In this document: positions 34,564 to 43,517 of the stretch, one piece after another
Position numbering within the stretch: position 1 is the stretch's first letter
Layout of the letters: each line of letters begins with the position of its first letter
Source of the DNA: CAYSUS01 sp964434165
GTDB lineage: Bacteria; Planctomycetota; Planctomycetia; Pirellulales; Thermoguttaceae
Length of the DNA stretch: 64,000 bases
Assembly: GCA_964434165.1 (NCBI GenBank)
Contig: CAYSUS010000024.1
Span: 1-64,000, forward strand
Reading direction: 5' to 3'
Notes under the pieces: model-generated
What the model was told of the DNA's origin: nothing
The model's database searches: none
What the model saw: only the letters and a program-made list of their open reading frames with translations
Position numbers and translations under genes: made by a program

Positions 34564-35067
34564 ATGGCCGACGAGCACGTGCAGCAGCGACACAAGCCGC
34601 CCGCGGAGCTGGACCGGCCGCGCCCGCTGATCGTGGCCTGCCCGCCCATGCGGAGCAACGTGAACCTCTCGCGGATCGTGCGCGCGGCAGGCTGCTGCGG
34701 CGTGCGGCGGATGATCTGTACGGGAAGTGCGCGGGTCATCGGCAAGATCGCCCGCGACGCGGCCGGCGCGCTGGAGGTCGAAGTCCATCGCACGCTGGCC
34801 CCCGTTCTGGGCAGGCTCCGCGAGCAGGGGTTCGAGCTGGTGGGCCTGGAGCAGACCAGCGACTCCAGGCCCCTGCCCGAGTTCCCCTTCCGCCGCGAGA
34901 CCGTGCTGGTGGTGGGCAACGAGCGGGCGGGGATCGAGCCCGACATCCTGCGGCTCGTGGATCACGTGGTGGAGATCCCGGTTTACGGGCTCCCGTATGC
35001 CCACAACGCGGCCACGGCCACGGCGATCGCCCTTTACGAGTACTGCCGGCAGTATCCCCGCGGATAG
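34564..35067 (+). CDS. SPOUT/TrmH-family RNA 2'-O-methyltransferase
   Basis: 167 residues from the ATG at 34564. The SpoU-type motifs are present: MRSNVNLSRIVRAAGCCGVRRM (motif 1 region), TVLVVGNERAGIEPDILRLVDHVVEIPV (motif 2) and GLPYAHNAATATAIALYEY (motif 3, knot). It uses SAM to methylate a ribose 2'-OH in tRNA or rRNA. The target cannot be told. It is followed closely by purA. Confidence 0.88.
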   Translation: MADEHVQQRHKPPAELDRPRPLIVACPPMRSNVNLSRIVRAAGCCGVRRMICTGSARVIGKIARDAAGALEVEVHRTLAPVLGRLREQGFELVGLEQTSDSRPLPEFPFRRETVLVVGNERAGIEPDILRLVDHVVEIPVYGLPYAHNAATATAIALYEYCRQYPRG

Positions 35068-35199
35068 AGGGGGTGTCGCCGATTCCGGTGCCGAAGAGCG
35101 TGTTGACGCTTCTCCGATGCCCGGAATAGACTTATTGGTTTGGGAGCACCTCGGCCTGGTGGTCCGGGGTCGGAGTATGCGCGAGCGAGGGGACCGGAA

Positions 35200-36498
35200 G
35201 TGTCGGCAACCTGCGTGGTGGGCCTCCAGTGGGGCGACGAGGCCAAGGGGAAGATCGTGGACCTCCTCACCGAGAGCCACGACATCGTCGTCCGTTACCA
35301 GGGCGGGGCCAACGCCGGCCACACCGTGGTCTTCGGCGGCGAGAAGTACAAACTCTCCCTGGTCCCCAGCGGGATCTTCCGGCCCCAGGTCCGCTGCGTC
35401 ATCGCCAACGGCGTGGTGCTCAACCCGGGCGGTCTGCTCGAAGAGATCGACGGCCTCGTGGCCCGGGGCGTGAGCGTGGGCCAGAACCTGCTCGTCAGCG
35501 ATCGGGCCCACGTGATCCTGCCGTGGCACTTCGAGGAGGACCGCCTCCTGGACGGTGCCGGCGGCGGCGAGGCCATCGGCACCACGATGCGGGGCATCGG
35601 GCCGTGTTACCGCGACAAGGTCGGGCGCTCGCTGGCCGTGCGCCTGGGCGACATGTACCGCGACAGCTTCCGTGCGCGGATCGCCCAGATCACCGAGGCC
35701 AAGCGCCGCACCTTCGCCACGTTGATCGGCGGCGAGTGCAGCTTCCAACTCGACGCCGACGCGATCTACGAGCAGTACGGCGGGTTCGCCGAGCGCCTCC
35801 GTCCGCACGTCGGCGACACCACGGCCTACCTGCTCGACGCGGTCGAATCGGGCAAGCGGATCCTCTTCGAGGGTGCCCAAGGGGCGCTCTTGGACATCGA
35901 CCACGGGACGTTCCCCTTCGTCACCAGCAGCAACAGCTCGGGGGTCGGCGTGTCGAGCGGTTCCGGCGTGCCGGGCCGCTACCTGAGCAGGGTGATCGGG
36001 ATCATCAAGGCCTACAGCACGCGCGTCGGCGGCGGACCGTTCCCCACCGAGCAGGACAACCCGACCGGCCAATACATCCGCGACCGCGGCAACGAATACG
36101 GCACGGTCACGCGCCGCCCTCGGCGCTGCGGCTGGTTCGACGCCGTGGCCGCGCGGTACACGGCGCGGCTCAGCGGCGTGGACGTCCTGGCCGTGATGCT
36201 GCTCGACGTGCTCAGCGGGCTTGAGGAGCTGAGGATCTGCACGGCCTACGAACTGGACGGGCGTCGGGTGACCGACTTCCCAGCCCACGTGGACGACCTG
36301 CGCCGCGTGGTGCCGGTTTACGAAACGCTGTCCGGGTGGAAGGAGGAGGTCTCCGGCATCCGCCGTCTGGCCGAATTGCCGACGGCTGCGCGCGTGTACC
36401 TCGGGCGGATCAGTGAGCTGTTGGGGCGGCCCTTCGAGGTCGTCTCGGTGGGCCCGGATCGCGAGCAGACCATCTTGACCCATGGTTCAGACCTCTAG
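35200..36498 (+). CDS. purA: Adenylosuccinate synthetase
   Basis: 432 residues from a GTG at 35200, with GAGGGG 9 bases upstream. Hallmarks are VVGLQWGDEAKGKIVDLL (GTP P-loop with catalytic Asp), YQGGANAGHTVVFGG (catalytic His), GPCYRDKVGR and EGAQGALLDIDHGTFPFVTS. It joins IMP and aspartate with GTP to give adenylosuccinate in AMP synthesis. The 3' end overlaps uppS by 17 bases. Confidence 0.96.
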   Translation: MSATCVVGLQWGDEAKGKIVDLLTESHDIVVRYQGGANAGHTVVFGGEKYKLSLVPSGIFRPQVRCVIANGVVLNPGGLLEEIDGLVARGVSVGQNLLVSDRAHVILPWHFEEDRLLDGAGGGEAIGTTMRGIGPCYRDKVGRSLAVRLGDMYRDSFRARIAQITEAKRRTFATLIGGECSFQLDADAIYEQYGGFAERLRPHVGDTTAYLLDAVESGKRILFEGAQGALLDIDHGTFPFVTSSNSSGVGVSSGSGVPGRYLSRVIGIIKAYSTRVGGGPFPTEQDNPTGQYIRDRGNEYGTVTRRPRRCGWFDAVAARYTARLSGVDVLAVMLLDVLSGLEELRICTAYELDGRRVTDFPAHVDDLRRVVPVYETLSGWKEEVSGIRRLAELPTAARVYLGRISELLGRPFEVVSVGPDREQTILTHGSDL

Positions 36499-37240
36499 CC
36501 AACCGGCTGCCGCCGGATTCGACGTCGCGCCCGATCGGCGCCCGCGCCACATTGCCGCGATCATGGACGGCAATGGGCGCTGGGCACAGCGCCGCGGGCT
36601 GCCGCGGATCGAGGGGCACCGCCACGGCGTGGCCAGCGTGCGCCGTACCACCGAGGAGTGCACGCGCCTGGGGATCGAGCAGCTCACGCTGTACTGCCTG
36701 TCGAGCGAGAACTGGAAGCGCCCGCCCGAAGAGCTTTCGTTTCTCTTGCAGCTTCTGGGCCAGTACATGGTTGAGGAGCGGCGCACGATCCTGGAGCAGA
36801 ACATCCGCCTGGCCGTGATCGGCCGCCGCGAGGGCATCCCGGCCGAGGTGCTTCGTGAGGTGGATCGCACCATCGCCATGAGCGCCGAGAACACGGGGCT
36901 GTGCCTGTGCCTGGCGATCAACTACGGCGGCCGGAGCGAGCTGGTCGACGCGGTGCAAGGGCTTGCCCGCGAGGTCCGGGCCGGCCGGCTGGAGCCCAGC
37001 GAAGTGACCGAGGAGACGCTCGCCGAACGCCTCTACACGGCCGGCATGCCGGAACTGGACCTTCTGATCCGCACGGCCGGCGAGATGCGGGTGAGCAACT
37101 TCCTGCTCTGGCAGATCAGCTACGCTGAGATCTGGGTAACCGACCGCTGCTGGCCGGAGTTCGACGAGGAACTGCTCCGCCAGGCGATCCGCGACTACGC
37201 CTCGCGCGACCGGCGGTTCGGCGGTCTGGCCAATCGGTAG
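36482..37240 (+). CDS. uppS: Isoprenyl transferase (undecaprenyl diphosphate synthase)
   Basis: 252 residues. The ATG at 36482 lies inside the purA 3' end, a 17-base overlap implying translational coupling. Signature motifs are HIAAIMDGNGRWAQRRGLPR (catalytic Asp, pyrophosphate-binding Arg), HRHGVASVRR, YCLSSENWKRP and LLIRTAGEMRVSNFLLWQ. The usual RTSGE motif has Ala for Ser here. It extends farnesyl diphosphate with cis-isoprene units to make the lipid carrier for cell-wall and surface polysaccharides. cdsA follows after 350 bases. Confidence 0.95.
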   Translation: MVQTSSQPAAAGFDVAPDRRPRHIAAIMDGNGRWAQRRGLPRIEGHRHGVASVRRTTEECTRLGIEQLTLYCLSSENWKRPPEELSFLLQLLGQYMVEERRTILEQNIRLAVIGRREGIPAEVLREVDRTIAMSAENTGLCLCLAINYGGRSELVDAVQGLAREVRAGRLEPSEVTEETLAERLYTAGMPELDLLIRTAGEMRVSNFLLWQISYAEIWVTDRCWPEFDEELLRQAIRDYASRDRRFGGLANR

Positions 37241-37590
37241 GCCCCGAGCGGGACGGCAGGGCTAACGCGGGAACTGCTTGTCGCGGGAGAGGACGTCCCG
37301 GCCGAAGCGGTTGGCAATGGCCCGACTCTGGCGGTCGCCCAGATGCCGGGGCTCTCCAGTGCGCGGAACGCGACGCGCGATGCGATCGGCTTCCTCCGAA
37401 TCCTGCTGAAGGAGGTTCCAGCCATCGATACCATCGAATTCTACCCAGCCGAGGGGTCGGCTTCAATCCTGGCTCCTGCGCGCGATTGGACCTCCTGGGA
37501 GCGGCCGCGAAACCATGCTATTATCGTCACTTCAATCCCTGTCCAGGGGGCGCCAGCGAGAACCGACTGCGAACCGGACCCAACTGCACT
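37241..37590. other. uppS-cdsA gap with an open minus-strand frame and an extended -10 promoter
   Basis: The gap holds a possible cdsA promoter (37516-37524). On the minus strand, 37462 down to 37262 is open for about 66 codons, with GC-rich third positions and a natural-looking peptide (EFDGIDGWNLLQQDSEEADR and on, ending RDVLSRDKQFPR). It has no ATG, GTG or TTG near its beginning and a TGA just upstream. I read it as a possible gene remnant. Confidence 0.4.
37516..37524 (+). promoter_or_regulatory. Extended -10 promoter before cdsA
   Basis: TGCTATTAT: TATTAT at 37519-37524 with a TGn extension, 67 bases before the cdsA ATG. No good -35 at normal spacing. Confidence 0.45.
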
Positions 37591-38511
37591 ATGCTCCACT
37601 GGCGAGTCATTTTCGGCACGCTGCTCATCGCGGCGATGGTTGGGCTCTGCTGGCTGGACTACGCGGTGACCGGAGTCCCGGGGATCGGCCTGATGCCTCT
37701 GGCCTTGCTGGTCACCTCGTTGGCCACGGGCGAGGTGCTGGACCTGGCCGCCGAGGGCGAGCACCGGCCGCCGGCCTCCCTCGTCCATCTGGCCAACTTG
37801 CTCATCGTCGGCTCGGGATGGGCGCCGCACCTTTTGGCCGCCTGCGGCGGGCAGTGGCTCCTTGGCCCTACGACGGAGCCCAACGAGGTGGCCTGGGAAT
37901 GGACCGGGGTCGCGATGGCTGCCGGCCTGGCCATGGCGCTGGTCAACGAGATGTGGCGCTACGCCCGGCCCGGCAACGTACGCCAGAGCCTGGCCGCTTC
38001 GGCCCTGGCCCTGGTGTACGTCGGCTTGCTTCTAAGCTTCGCGGTCCACCTCCGGTTCGCGATCGGACTGGGGGGACTGCTCTCGCTGGTGATCGTCGCC
38101 AAGGCGTGCGATACTGGGGCCTACACGGTGGGGCGGCTTCTGGGGCGGAACAAGATGGCGCCCGTTCTCAGCCCCGGCAAGACCATCGAGGGAGCCGCTG
38201 GCGGGCTGGCCTTCGCCTGCGCGGGGGCGTGGCTGAGCTTCACCTGGCTGGTGCCTGCTCTGACGCCGGCCAGCGAAAGCCAGACCTTCTCCGCCAGTAC
38301 CCCCTGGTGGGCGTGGCTGGTCTTCGGGCTCGCCGTGGGCACCGCCGCCACGGCCGGCGACCTGGCCGAGTCGTTGTTGAAGCGCGACGCCGGGCGCAAG
38401 GACTCCGCCCGCTGGTTGCCGGGTTTCGGCGGGCTCTTGGACGTCGTCGACTCCTTCCTTCTTGCTGCGCCGGTGGCCTACGTCTGTTGGCGGATCGGGT
38501 TGGTGCCGTAG
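37591..38511 (+). CDS. cdsA: Phosphatidate cytidylyltransferase
   Basis: 306 residues from the ATG at 37591, with about eight TM helices beginning FGTLLIAAMVGLCWLDYAV. The family signature is recognisable: IVAKACDTGAYTVGRLLGRNKM, PVLSPGKTIEGAAGG and LLKRDAGRKDSARWLPGFGG then LLDVVDS. In the usual signature PGHGGxxDRxDS the His is Phe and the Arg is Val here, which is noteworthy. It converts phosphatidate and CTP to CDP-diacylglycerol in the membrane. The uppS-cdsA order is conserved in many bacteria. Confidence 0.9.
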   Translation: MLHWRVIFGTLLIAAMVGLCWLDYAVTGVPGIGLMPLALLVTSLATGEVLDLAAEGEHRPPASLVHLANLLIVGSGWAPHLLAACGGQWLLGPTTEPNEVAWEWTGVAMAAGLAMALVNEMWRYARPGNVRQSLAASALALVYVGLLLSFAVHLRFAIGLGGLLSLVIVAKACDTGAYTVGRLLGRNKMAPVLSPGKTIEGAAGGLAFACAGAWLSFTWLVPALTPASESQTFSASTPWWAWLVFGLAVGTAATAGDLAESLLKRDAGRKDSARWLPGFGGLLDVVDSFLLAAPVAYVCWRIGLVP

Positions 38512-38516
38512 GGTTT

Positions 38517-38553
38517 GCAGGCTTCCGGAGTCTTCGAGACTCCGGAAGTCTGC
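38517..38553. repeat. Hairpin repeat (CTTCCGGAGTC), copy 1, after cdsA
   Basis: CTTCCGGAGTC (38522-38532), loop TTCGA, GACTCCGGAAG (38538-38548): an 11-bp perfect stem extended by GCAG/CTGC outside a G-T pair. A related stem-loop lies just after the next gene at 39821-39855. Both could act as terminators or mRNA 3'-end stabilisers. Confidence 0.75.
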
Positions 38554-38656
38554 GAAGTCGGCTCGCCGGGTCCTTGCTTCCCCTGCCGGCCAGAGCCTCT
38601 AATAGGCGGCGGCCCTCCGGCCTCTTCCCTTCCCGCCATCGGCAAAGGAGCCCGAA

Positions 38657-39808
38657 ATGAAACCGTCGATGTTTCCCGTGGTACTCCTCATCGCGCTCGC
38701 CCAAGCCGCACACTCGGGCGGCGCGACGCTCCAGGTCGGTCCCGGCAAACGCTTCGAGAAGCCGTCCCAGGCCATGGCCCAGGCCCGCGACGGCGACACG
38801 GTGGAGATCGACGCCGCCGGCAACTACGACGGCGACGTGTGCTACGTGCGGGCGAGCGACCTCACCATCCGCGGCGTGGGCGAGGGCCGGGCCCGGCTCG
38901 ACAGCAAGGGCAAGACCGCCGGCGGCAAGGCGATCTTCGTCACCACCGGCAAGGACATCACGATCGAGAACGTCGAATTCGTCGGCGCCCGGTGCCCCGA
39001 CCGCAACGGGGCCGGCATCCGTCCTGAGGGCGAAGACCTTACGCTGCGCAACTGCAAGTTCCACGACTGCGAGAACGGCATCCTCGGCGGCTCCGGCGTG
39101 GTGACCATCGAGCACTGCGAGTTCTCGCACTGCGGCCTCGCGGCCAGCCCGGCCGCTACGCATAACCTCTACATGGGCCGGGGCGTCAAGAAGCTCGTGT
39201 TCCGTTTCAACTACTCGCACCACGTCAAGGTGGGACACCTCCTGAAGTCCCGCGCCGCAGTGAACCACATCTTCTACAACCGGCTCAGCGACGAGAAGGA
39301 CGGCACGGGCAGCTACGTGATCAACCTGCCCAACGGCGGGCGCGGCGTCATCGTCGGCAACGTCCTCCACAAGGGCCCCAAGGGCAGCAACCAGGTGATC
39401 GTGGCCTACGGCGAGGAAGGGGTGAAATACCCGGGCTCCGAGCTGTACGTGGCCAGCAACACGATGATCCACGACCGCCACCGGGGCTCGTTCCTCCGCG
39501 TGCAGCGCGTGCCCGACGACTTCGAGCTCGTCGTGGTCAACAACATCTTCGTGGGCGAGAAGGAGCTCTGCAGCGCGACGCCGACGCTGATGGAGGGCAA
39601 CTTCACCGGCGATCCGCTCTTCGTCGATCGCGCGAAATGGGACCTGCGCCTGCGCGCCGGCTCGCCATGCATCGATTCCGGCGTAGGGCCCGCCATGGCG
39701 GGCGACGTCACTCTGGTGCCCGAGTTCCACTACGTGCACCCGGCGGGCAAGGAGAAACGCCCCGAGAGCGGCAAGCTCGACGTCGGGGCGTTTGAGCTCG
39801 CGGAGTGA
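38657..39808 (+). CDS. Secreted right-handed parallel beta-helix protein (pectate-lyase-like)
   Basis: 383 residues. The RBS AAAGGAG precedes the ATG, and the signal peptide ends near HSGGA. It begins with the pectate-lyase-superfamily pattern TLQVGPGKRFEKPSQAMAQARDGDTVEI. Beta-helix coils follow: DLTIRGVGEGRARL, DITIENVEFVGA, LTLRNCKFHDCENGIL, VTIEHCEFSHCGLAA, and asparagine-ladder-like VASNTMIHDRHRGSF. It ends GKLDVGAFELAE, a common C-terminus of this class. It probably binds or cleaves polysaccharide outside the cytoplasm; catalytic residues cannot be assigned. Confidence 0.8.
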   Translation: MKPSMFPVVLLIALAQAAHSGGATLQVGPGKRFEKPSQAMAQARDGDTVEIDAAGNYDGDVCYVRASDLTIRGVGEGRARLDSKGKTAGGKAIFVTTGKDITIENVEFVGARCPDRNGAGIRPEGEDLTLRNCKFHDCENGILGGSGVVTIEHCEFSHCGLAASPAATHNLYMGRGVKKLVFRFNYSHHVKVGHLLKSRAAVNHIFYNRLSDEKDGTGSYVINLPNGGRGVIVGNVLHKGPKGSNQVIVAYGEEGVKYPGSELYVASNTMIHDRHRGSFLRVQRVPDDFELVVVNNIFVGEKELCSATPTLMEGNFTGDPLFVDRAKWDLRLRAGSPCIDSGVGPAMAGDVTLVPEFHYVHPAGKEKRPESGKLDVGAFELAE

Positions 39809-39820
39809 GGGAGCCAATCG

Positions 39821-39855
39821 CAGACTTCCGAAGTCTTCAAGACTTAGGAAGTCTA
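39821..39855. repeat. Hairpin repeat (GACTTCCGAAGTC), copy 2
   Basis: GACTTCCGAAGTC (39823-39835), loop TTCAA, GACTTAGGAAGTC (39841-39853), with a single mismatch in the 13-bp stem. It is the same family as 38517-38553. Stop codon to stem distance is 14 bases. Confidence 0.75.
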
Positions 39856-39880
39856 TTGTGAGCCCGTCCCCGGCCGCCCG

Positions 39881-40358
39881 TCACGCCTCGCTCTCTCGCG
39901 ACTCGACGTTTTCCCTGGGCCGTGCGGCCAACTCCGGGGCAAGGCGCCTTCGTCGATCAGTCCGACCCCGAAAAGGTCGAGAAGATAGACCTTGTCCTTC
40001 AGGCGGAACGAAGTCAGCTTCATGCGCACCAGGGCGTCGAGCGTGGGCACAGGGAAGTCCGGTCCGGCGACCGCCTCGTCCACTCCGGGCGCGGGCGCCA
40101 AATAGTCGGGACGTACCGTCTCGCCCGCGAAGACGACGTGGATCGCGCTGCGAACCGAGCCCTCCGGCCGTCCGAGAACAGGTCCACGTCCTAGGCGTTG
40201 CGCACGGCCTCCTTGTCCACGTGGGCAACCCAGGACGCCACGGCGTGCGCCATTCCGGCCTCGCGGAGCGCCGCCGCGCGGCAAGCTCTCTCGCGTACGG
40301 CTTCCACGGCGGCGATCACCCTTTCCCGGGAGAAGTCCTTCAGCGCAACTCCTGTCAT
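39881..40358 (-). pseudogene. Decayed nucleotidyltransferase-family gene
   Basis: From the ATG at 40358 the minus strand reads MTGVALKDFSRERVIAAVEA and reaches AHVDKEAVRNA, then hits an in-frame TAG exactly where homologs continue with a DVDL-type motif. After a shift, a second frame gives IHVVFAGETVRPDYLAPAPG and LDALVRMKLTSFRLKDKVYL, ending DLFGVGLID, typical of the same family. After another shift, LAPELAARPRENVESRESEA reaches a stop at 39881. The middle portion appears deleted. One nonsense change plus two frame changes mark it as a dead copy of a small nucleotidyltransferase-like gene common in planctomycetes. Confidence 0.75.
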
Positions 40359-40634
40359 ACGATGTGTCTCGAAGGCGGACGCCAGTGACGCGGACTGTCT
40401 ATTGATGGTCAGTTCAACAACGCGGTCTCGGGTTGACGATCTGATCCGGGAAGCTGGGTTCCCGCTGGTCGCCCTCCCTGCATTGGCTTCCTGAGGGTCA
40501 ATCGTCGAGTATTCCCCTCGGGATCGCGGCTAGCCAAGGGTTGAGGCTCGCGGCATCCGGCGCCCCGGCGTATCATGGTGTCCGACCGGGGAGGGTCGGA
40601 TCGGCGAGCCGAAACCACGCCCGAGGAGCCCACC

Positions 40635-43265
40635 ATGAGAACCATCACCGCTCTCAGAATCCTCTCCCTCGCGGCCGCCTGGCTCGGCTGGACGTTGGAC
40701 GCCGCGTCGGCCGTGCGGGCAGGCACGGGTAGCCCCTTCGCCGCTGGACCGAAGGCCGCGGCGACGGGTGAGGCTGTGACGATCACCTTCACGCTGGCCG
40801 AACCGACCGACGTCGAAGTGGCGGTGCTCGACGCACGCGGCCGCGTCGTTCGGCACCTGGGGGCCGCGCGGCTGGGTGGGGAGTCGGCTCCGCCCGCACC
40901 GTTCCGCAAGGGGCTCGCGCAATCGCTTGCCTGGGACCGCCTGGACGATTCCTGCCGGCCGGCGCGCGGCGGCCCCTTTGAGGTCCGCTTGCGCACCGGG
41001 CTGTCTGCCACGTTCGAAAGGATCATCGGCTGGTCGGGCCAGTCGCTCGCGTGGCCCAAGGGCCTGGCCTGTGGGCCGTGTGGCACGCTCTACGTGATCG
41101 ACGCCGATCACCTCTACGCCCATCGCCAGACATGGCTCGTTCTGGCCTTCGATCGCCAGGGCAAGTACCTCCGCCAGGCCTTCCCCGGGCCGGCCGGGCT
41201 GCCGCCGGAGAAGCGACCAGGCTGGCCGCGGGTCGCGCTCGACGGCGGCCACGAGGTGCCCGTGGTGTTTCAGGCCCTGTCCCGGTGCACCTATCCCGGC
41301 TCCGTGATGGCCAATCGCATGTTTCCCGTGGTCACCGGCGACGGCCGGCTGATCCTGCTCAGCGGTCCCGGCGCGACGACCATCAAGCACGACGACTTCC
41401 GAGGAGGCCGCCGCCTTCTGATCCTGGGGACCGACGGGAGCGTGCCTGGGAATTGGCTGGGACCGGAGGTCTGTGCCCAGGTGGGCGGCGCAGGGCACCT
41501 CGCCCTTTCGCCCGACGAGCGGTTCGTGTACGTCACCGGACTGGTCGACACGGGCCGCAAGGGAAAGGGGCCGGTCAACGTCGTCTATCGCGTGCCGCTG
41601 GATGGGGCAGGCGCGAGCGAGATCTTCCTCGGGCGGCCCTATGAGACGCTCGAGGGCGAGGCCGGGCTGGACGATCCGCAGGGGATCGACGTCGATGCCC
41701 GGGGCAATCTCTACGTGGCCGACTACGCCCACGATCGCATCGCCGTGTTTCGGCCCGACGGCTCCTACCTCGACGAAATCCCCATCGCATGCCCGGACAC
41801 GGTCCGCGTCAGCCGTAAGACCGGCGCGGTGTACGTGGTGCAGCTCGAGAAGCGGACCAAGGCTCATACGCACCAGCACTACTACGTGCCGGCCCACAAC
41901 TGGAAGCTGCGGCGGGTCGTCAAGCTCGGAGGCCTGGAGGACAAGACCGAGAAGGCCTTCCTGGAGAGCCCCGCACGAGCGCGGTCGCGCCTGGGCGGAG
42001 GGTCGTTCCTGTCGCTGGACGAGTCGGGCGAGGAGCCGATCCTCTGGGTCTCCGGTCTGGCCTTCGGCAGCCCGGACGTGCTGAGGACTGTCGATCGCGG
42101 AGACCGCCTGGAGTCGCTGGGCGATCCGATCGCCGAGCGGATCGAGAAGGGGCAGACGCCGCTTCCGTTCGTCGGCGACGTGGCCGTGGTCGAGGGGAAG
42201 GTGGTGACCGGCTATCCGACGTTTCGTCGTCGCACGAGTCCTGAGTCGCTCGTCTTCGACGCGGCCACCGGTGCCCCGCTCGAGCCGTTCGTGCCCAAGA
42301 CGGCCGACCGATCCAGGCGCGAGAACTACTGGAACCTGGTGTACGGCGAGATGACCTCGGGCAAGGACGGCCGGATCTACTTCCACGCCGACGAGAACGT
42401 GTTGCGCTACGATCCGTCGGGCGATCCTGCGCCCTTCGAGTCCACCGGAAGCCATATCCTCGGCGGCCTGCCGTTCGACCGCCACACCCACATCTCTTCG
42501 ATGTTCATCAACCGAGCGGGCGACATCTACGTGGCCGTGCGCGAGGAGGGCAAGGGTCAGGCCCGGGACGAAGACGTTATGTGCATTCGTGTGATCGGGG
42601 CCGACGGCAAGGTCAAACACGATGCGCTGATTCAGGCTCAGGGGACGCGCCTGGGTGGATTGGCCGTCGACCCGCAAGGCAACGTATTGCTCGGGGCACA
42701 GGTCTCGCGCCCGGAGGAGCGGGTTCCGCCCTGGTTCGAAGGGAAGCTGCCGCCCGACGGTCCGGCCCATCACCCGAGCATCGATTACGCGCAGTACGGC
42801 TCGGTGATCAAGTTCCCGCCGTCCGGCGGCCGGATCGTGCTTGATCGGAACGGACCGCTCGTGGCGCATCGCCAGAAGGTCTCCGCGGTCCGCATCGAAG
42901 ACGGGCGGCTTATCGCCCGGGCCGGACTGGTTCCGGGCAAGTACGACAAGACGGGCCTGGGCTGCGCGTGCGAGGTGACGCGCCTGGACGTGGACGACTT
43001 CGGCCGGCTCTACGTGCCCGACGTGTTCCGCTTCTGCGTCCTGGTGCTCGACGGCGAGGGCAACGAGATCACCCGCTTCGGCGGCTTCGGCAACATGGAC
43101 AGCCGTGGCCCGTCCAGTCCGGTCTCGCAGCCGCAAGTCCCTTTGGGCTGGCCGCTTGCGGTGCGGCTTCTGGGCGAGCGGGCGGTCGTCGCCGATCTGG
43201 TCAATCGCCGCATCGTGGCCGTGAAGATGGCTTGCGCGAAGGAGGCCGTGTGCCCGGTGCCATAG
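40635..43265 (+). CDS. Large secreted NHL/SMP-30-like beta-propeller protein
   Basis: 876 residues from the ATG at 40635, with GAGGAG 6 bases before it. The signal peptide ends near AVRAG. Residues about 30-115 form a beta-sandwich (VTITFTLAEPTDVEVAVLDARGRVVRHL). NHL-like propeller repeats follow: SLAWPKGLACGPCGTLYVID, LDDPQGIDVDARGNLYVADY, ISSMFINRAGDIYVAVRE, LGGLAVDPQGNVLLGAQ and VTRLDVDDFGRLYVPDVFRF. No catalytic domain is recognised. Planctomycetes carry many such proteins; a scaffold or ligand-binding role at the surface is inferred. Confidence 0.75.
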   Translation: MRTITALRILSLAAAWLGWTLDAASAVRAGTGSPFAAGPKAAATGEAVTITFTLAEPTDVEVAVLDARGRVVRHLGAARLGGESAPPAPFRKGLAQSLAWDRLDDSCRPARGGPFEVRLRTGLSATFERIIGWSGQSLAWPKGLACGPCGTLYVIDADHLYAHRQTWLVLAFDRQGKYLRQAFPGPAGLPPEKRPGWPRVALDGGHEVPVVFQALSRCTYPGSVMANRMFPVVTGDGRLILLSGPGATTIKHDDFRGGRRLLILGTDGSVPGNWLGPEVCAQVGGAGHLALSPDERFVYVTGLVDTGRKGKGPVNVVYRVPLDGAGASEIFLGRPYETLEGEAGLDDPQGIDVDARGNLYVADYAHDRIAVFRPDGSYLDEIPIACPDTVRVSRKTGAVYVVQLEKRTKAHTHQHYYVPAHNWKLRRVVKLGGLEDKTEKAFLESPARARSRLGGGSFLSLDESGEEPILWVSGLAFGSPDVLRTVDRGDRLESLGDPIAERIEKGQTPLPFVGDVAVVEGKVVTGYPTFRRRTSPESLVFDAATGAPLEPFVPKTADRSRRENYWNLVYGEMTSGKDGRIYFHADENVLRYDPSGDPAPFESTGSHILGGLPFDRHTHISSMFINRAGDIYVAVREEGKGQARDEDVMCIRVIGADGKVKHDALIQAQGTRLGGLAVDPQGNVLLGAQVSRPEERVPPWFEGKLPPDGPAHHPSIDYAQYGSVIKFPPSGGRIVLDRNGPLVAHRQKVSAVRIEDGRLIARAGLVPGKYDKTGLGCACEVTRLDVDDFGRLYVPDVFRFCVLVLDGEGNEITRFGGFGNMDSRGPSSPVSQPQVPLGWPLAVRLLGERAVVADLVNRRIVAVKMACAKEAVCPVP

Positions 43266-43517
43266 GACCGCTCGGCAGCGCCAGCTACGGCCATTCGCGG
43301 AGAAGCGCAAGCGAACGCCCCCCTGACAGGGTGCGTTTCGACGATTGCCGCGGAATCGCGCTATACACCGATCCTCCACACGGCTATCATGGGCGGCTTA
43401 GTCGGCCGGTTCAACCAGACACTCGGCCGGCGTGCCTGCGGATCGGCGAACGAGGCGCCCCGGCGCGACAGAGAAGGCATCGGTCCCCGTGTTACGTGGT
43501 CGGCGGAGGGACCTGCG

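Noticed and set aside
40530..43379. 949-codon minus-strand open frame opposite the NHL protein
   Set aside because: Shadow frame: the plus-strand gene has a signal peptide, a ribosome-binding site and NHL repeats, while the minus frame has none of these.
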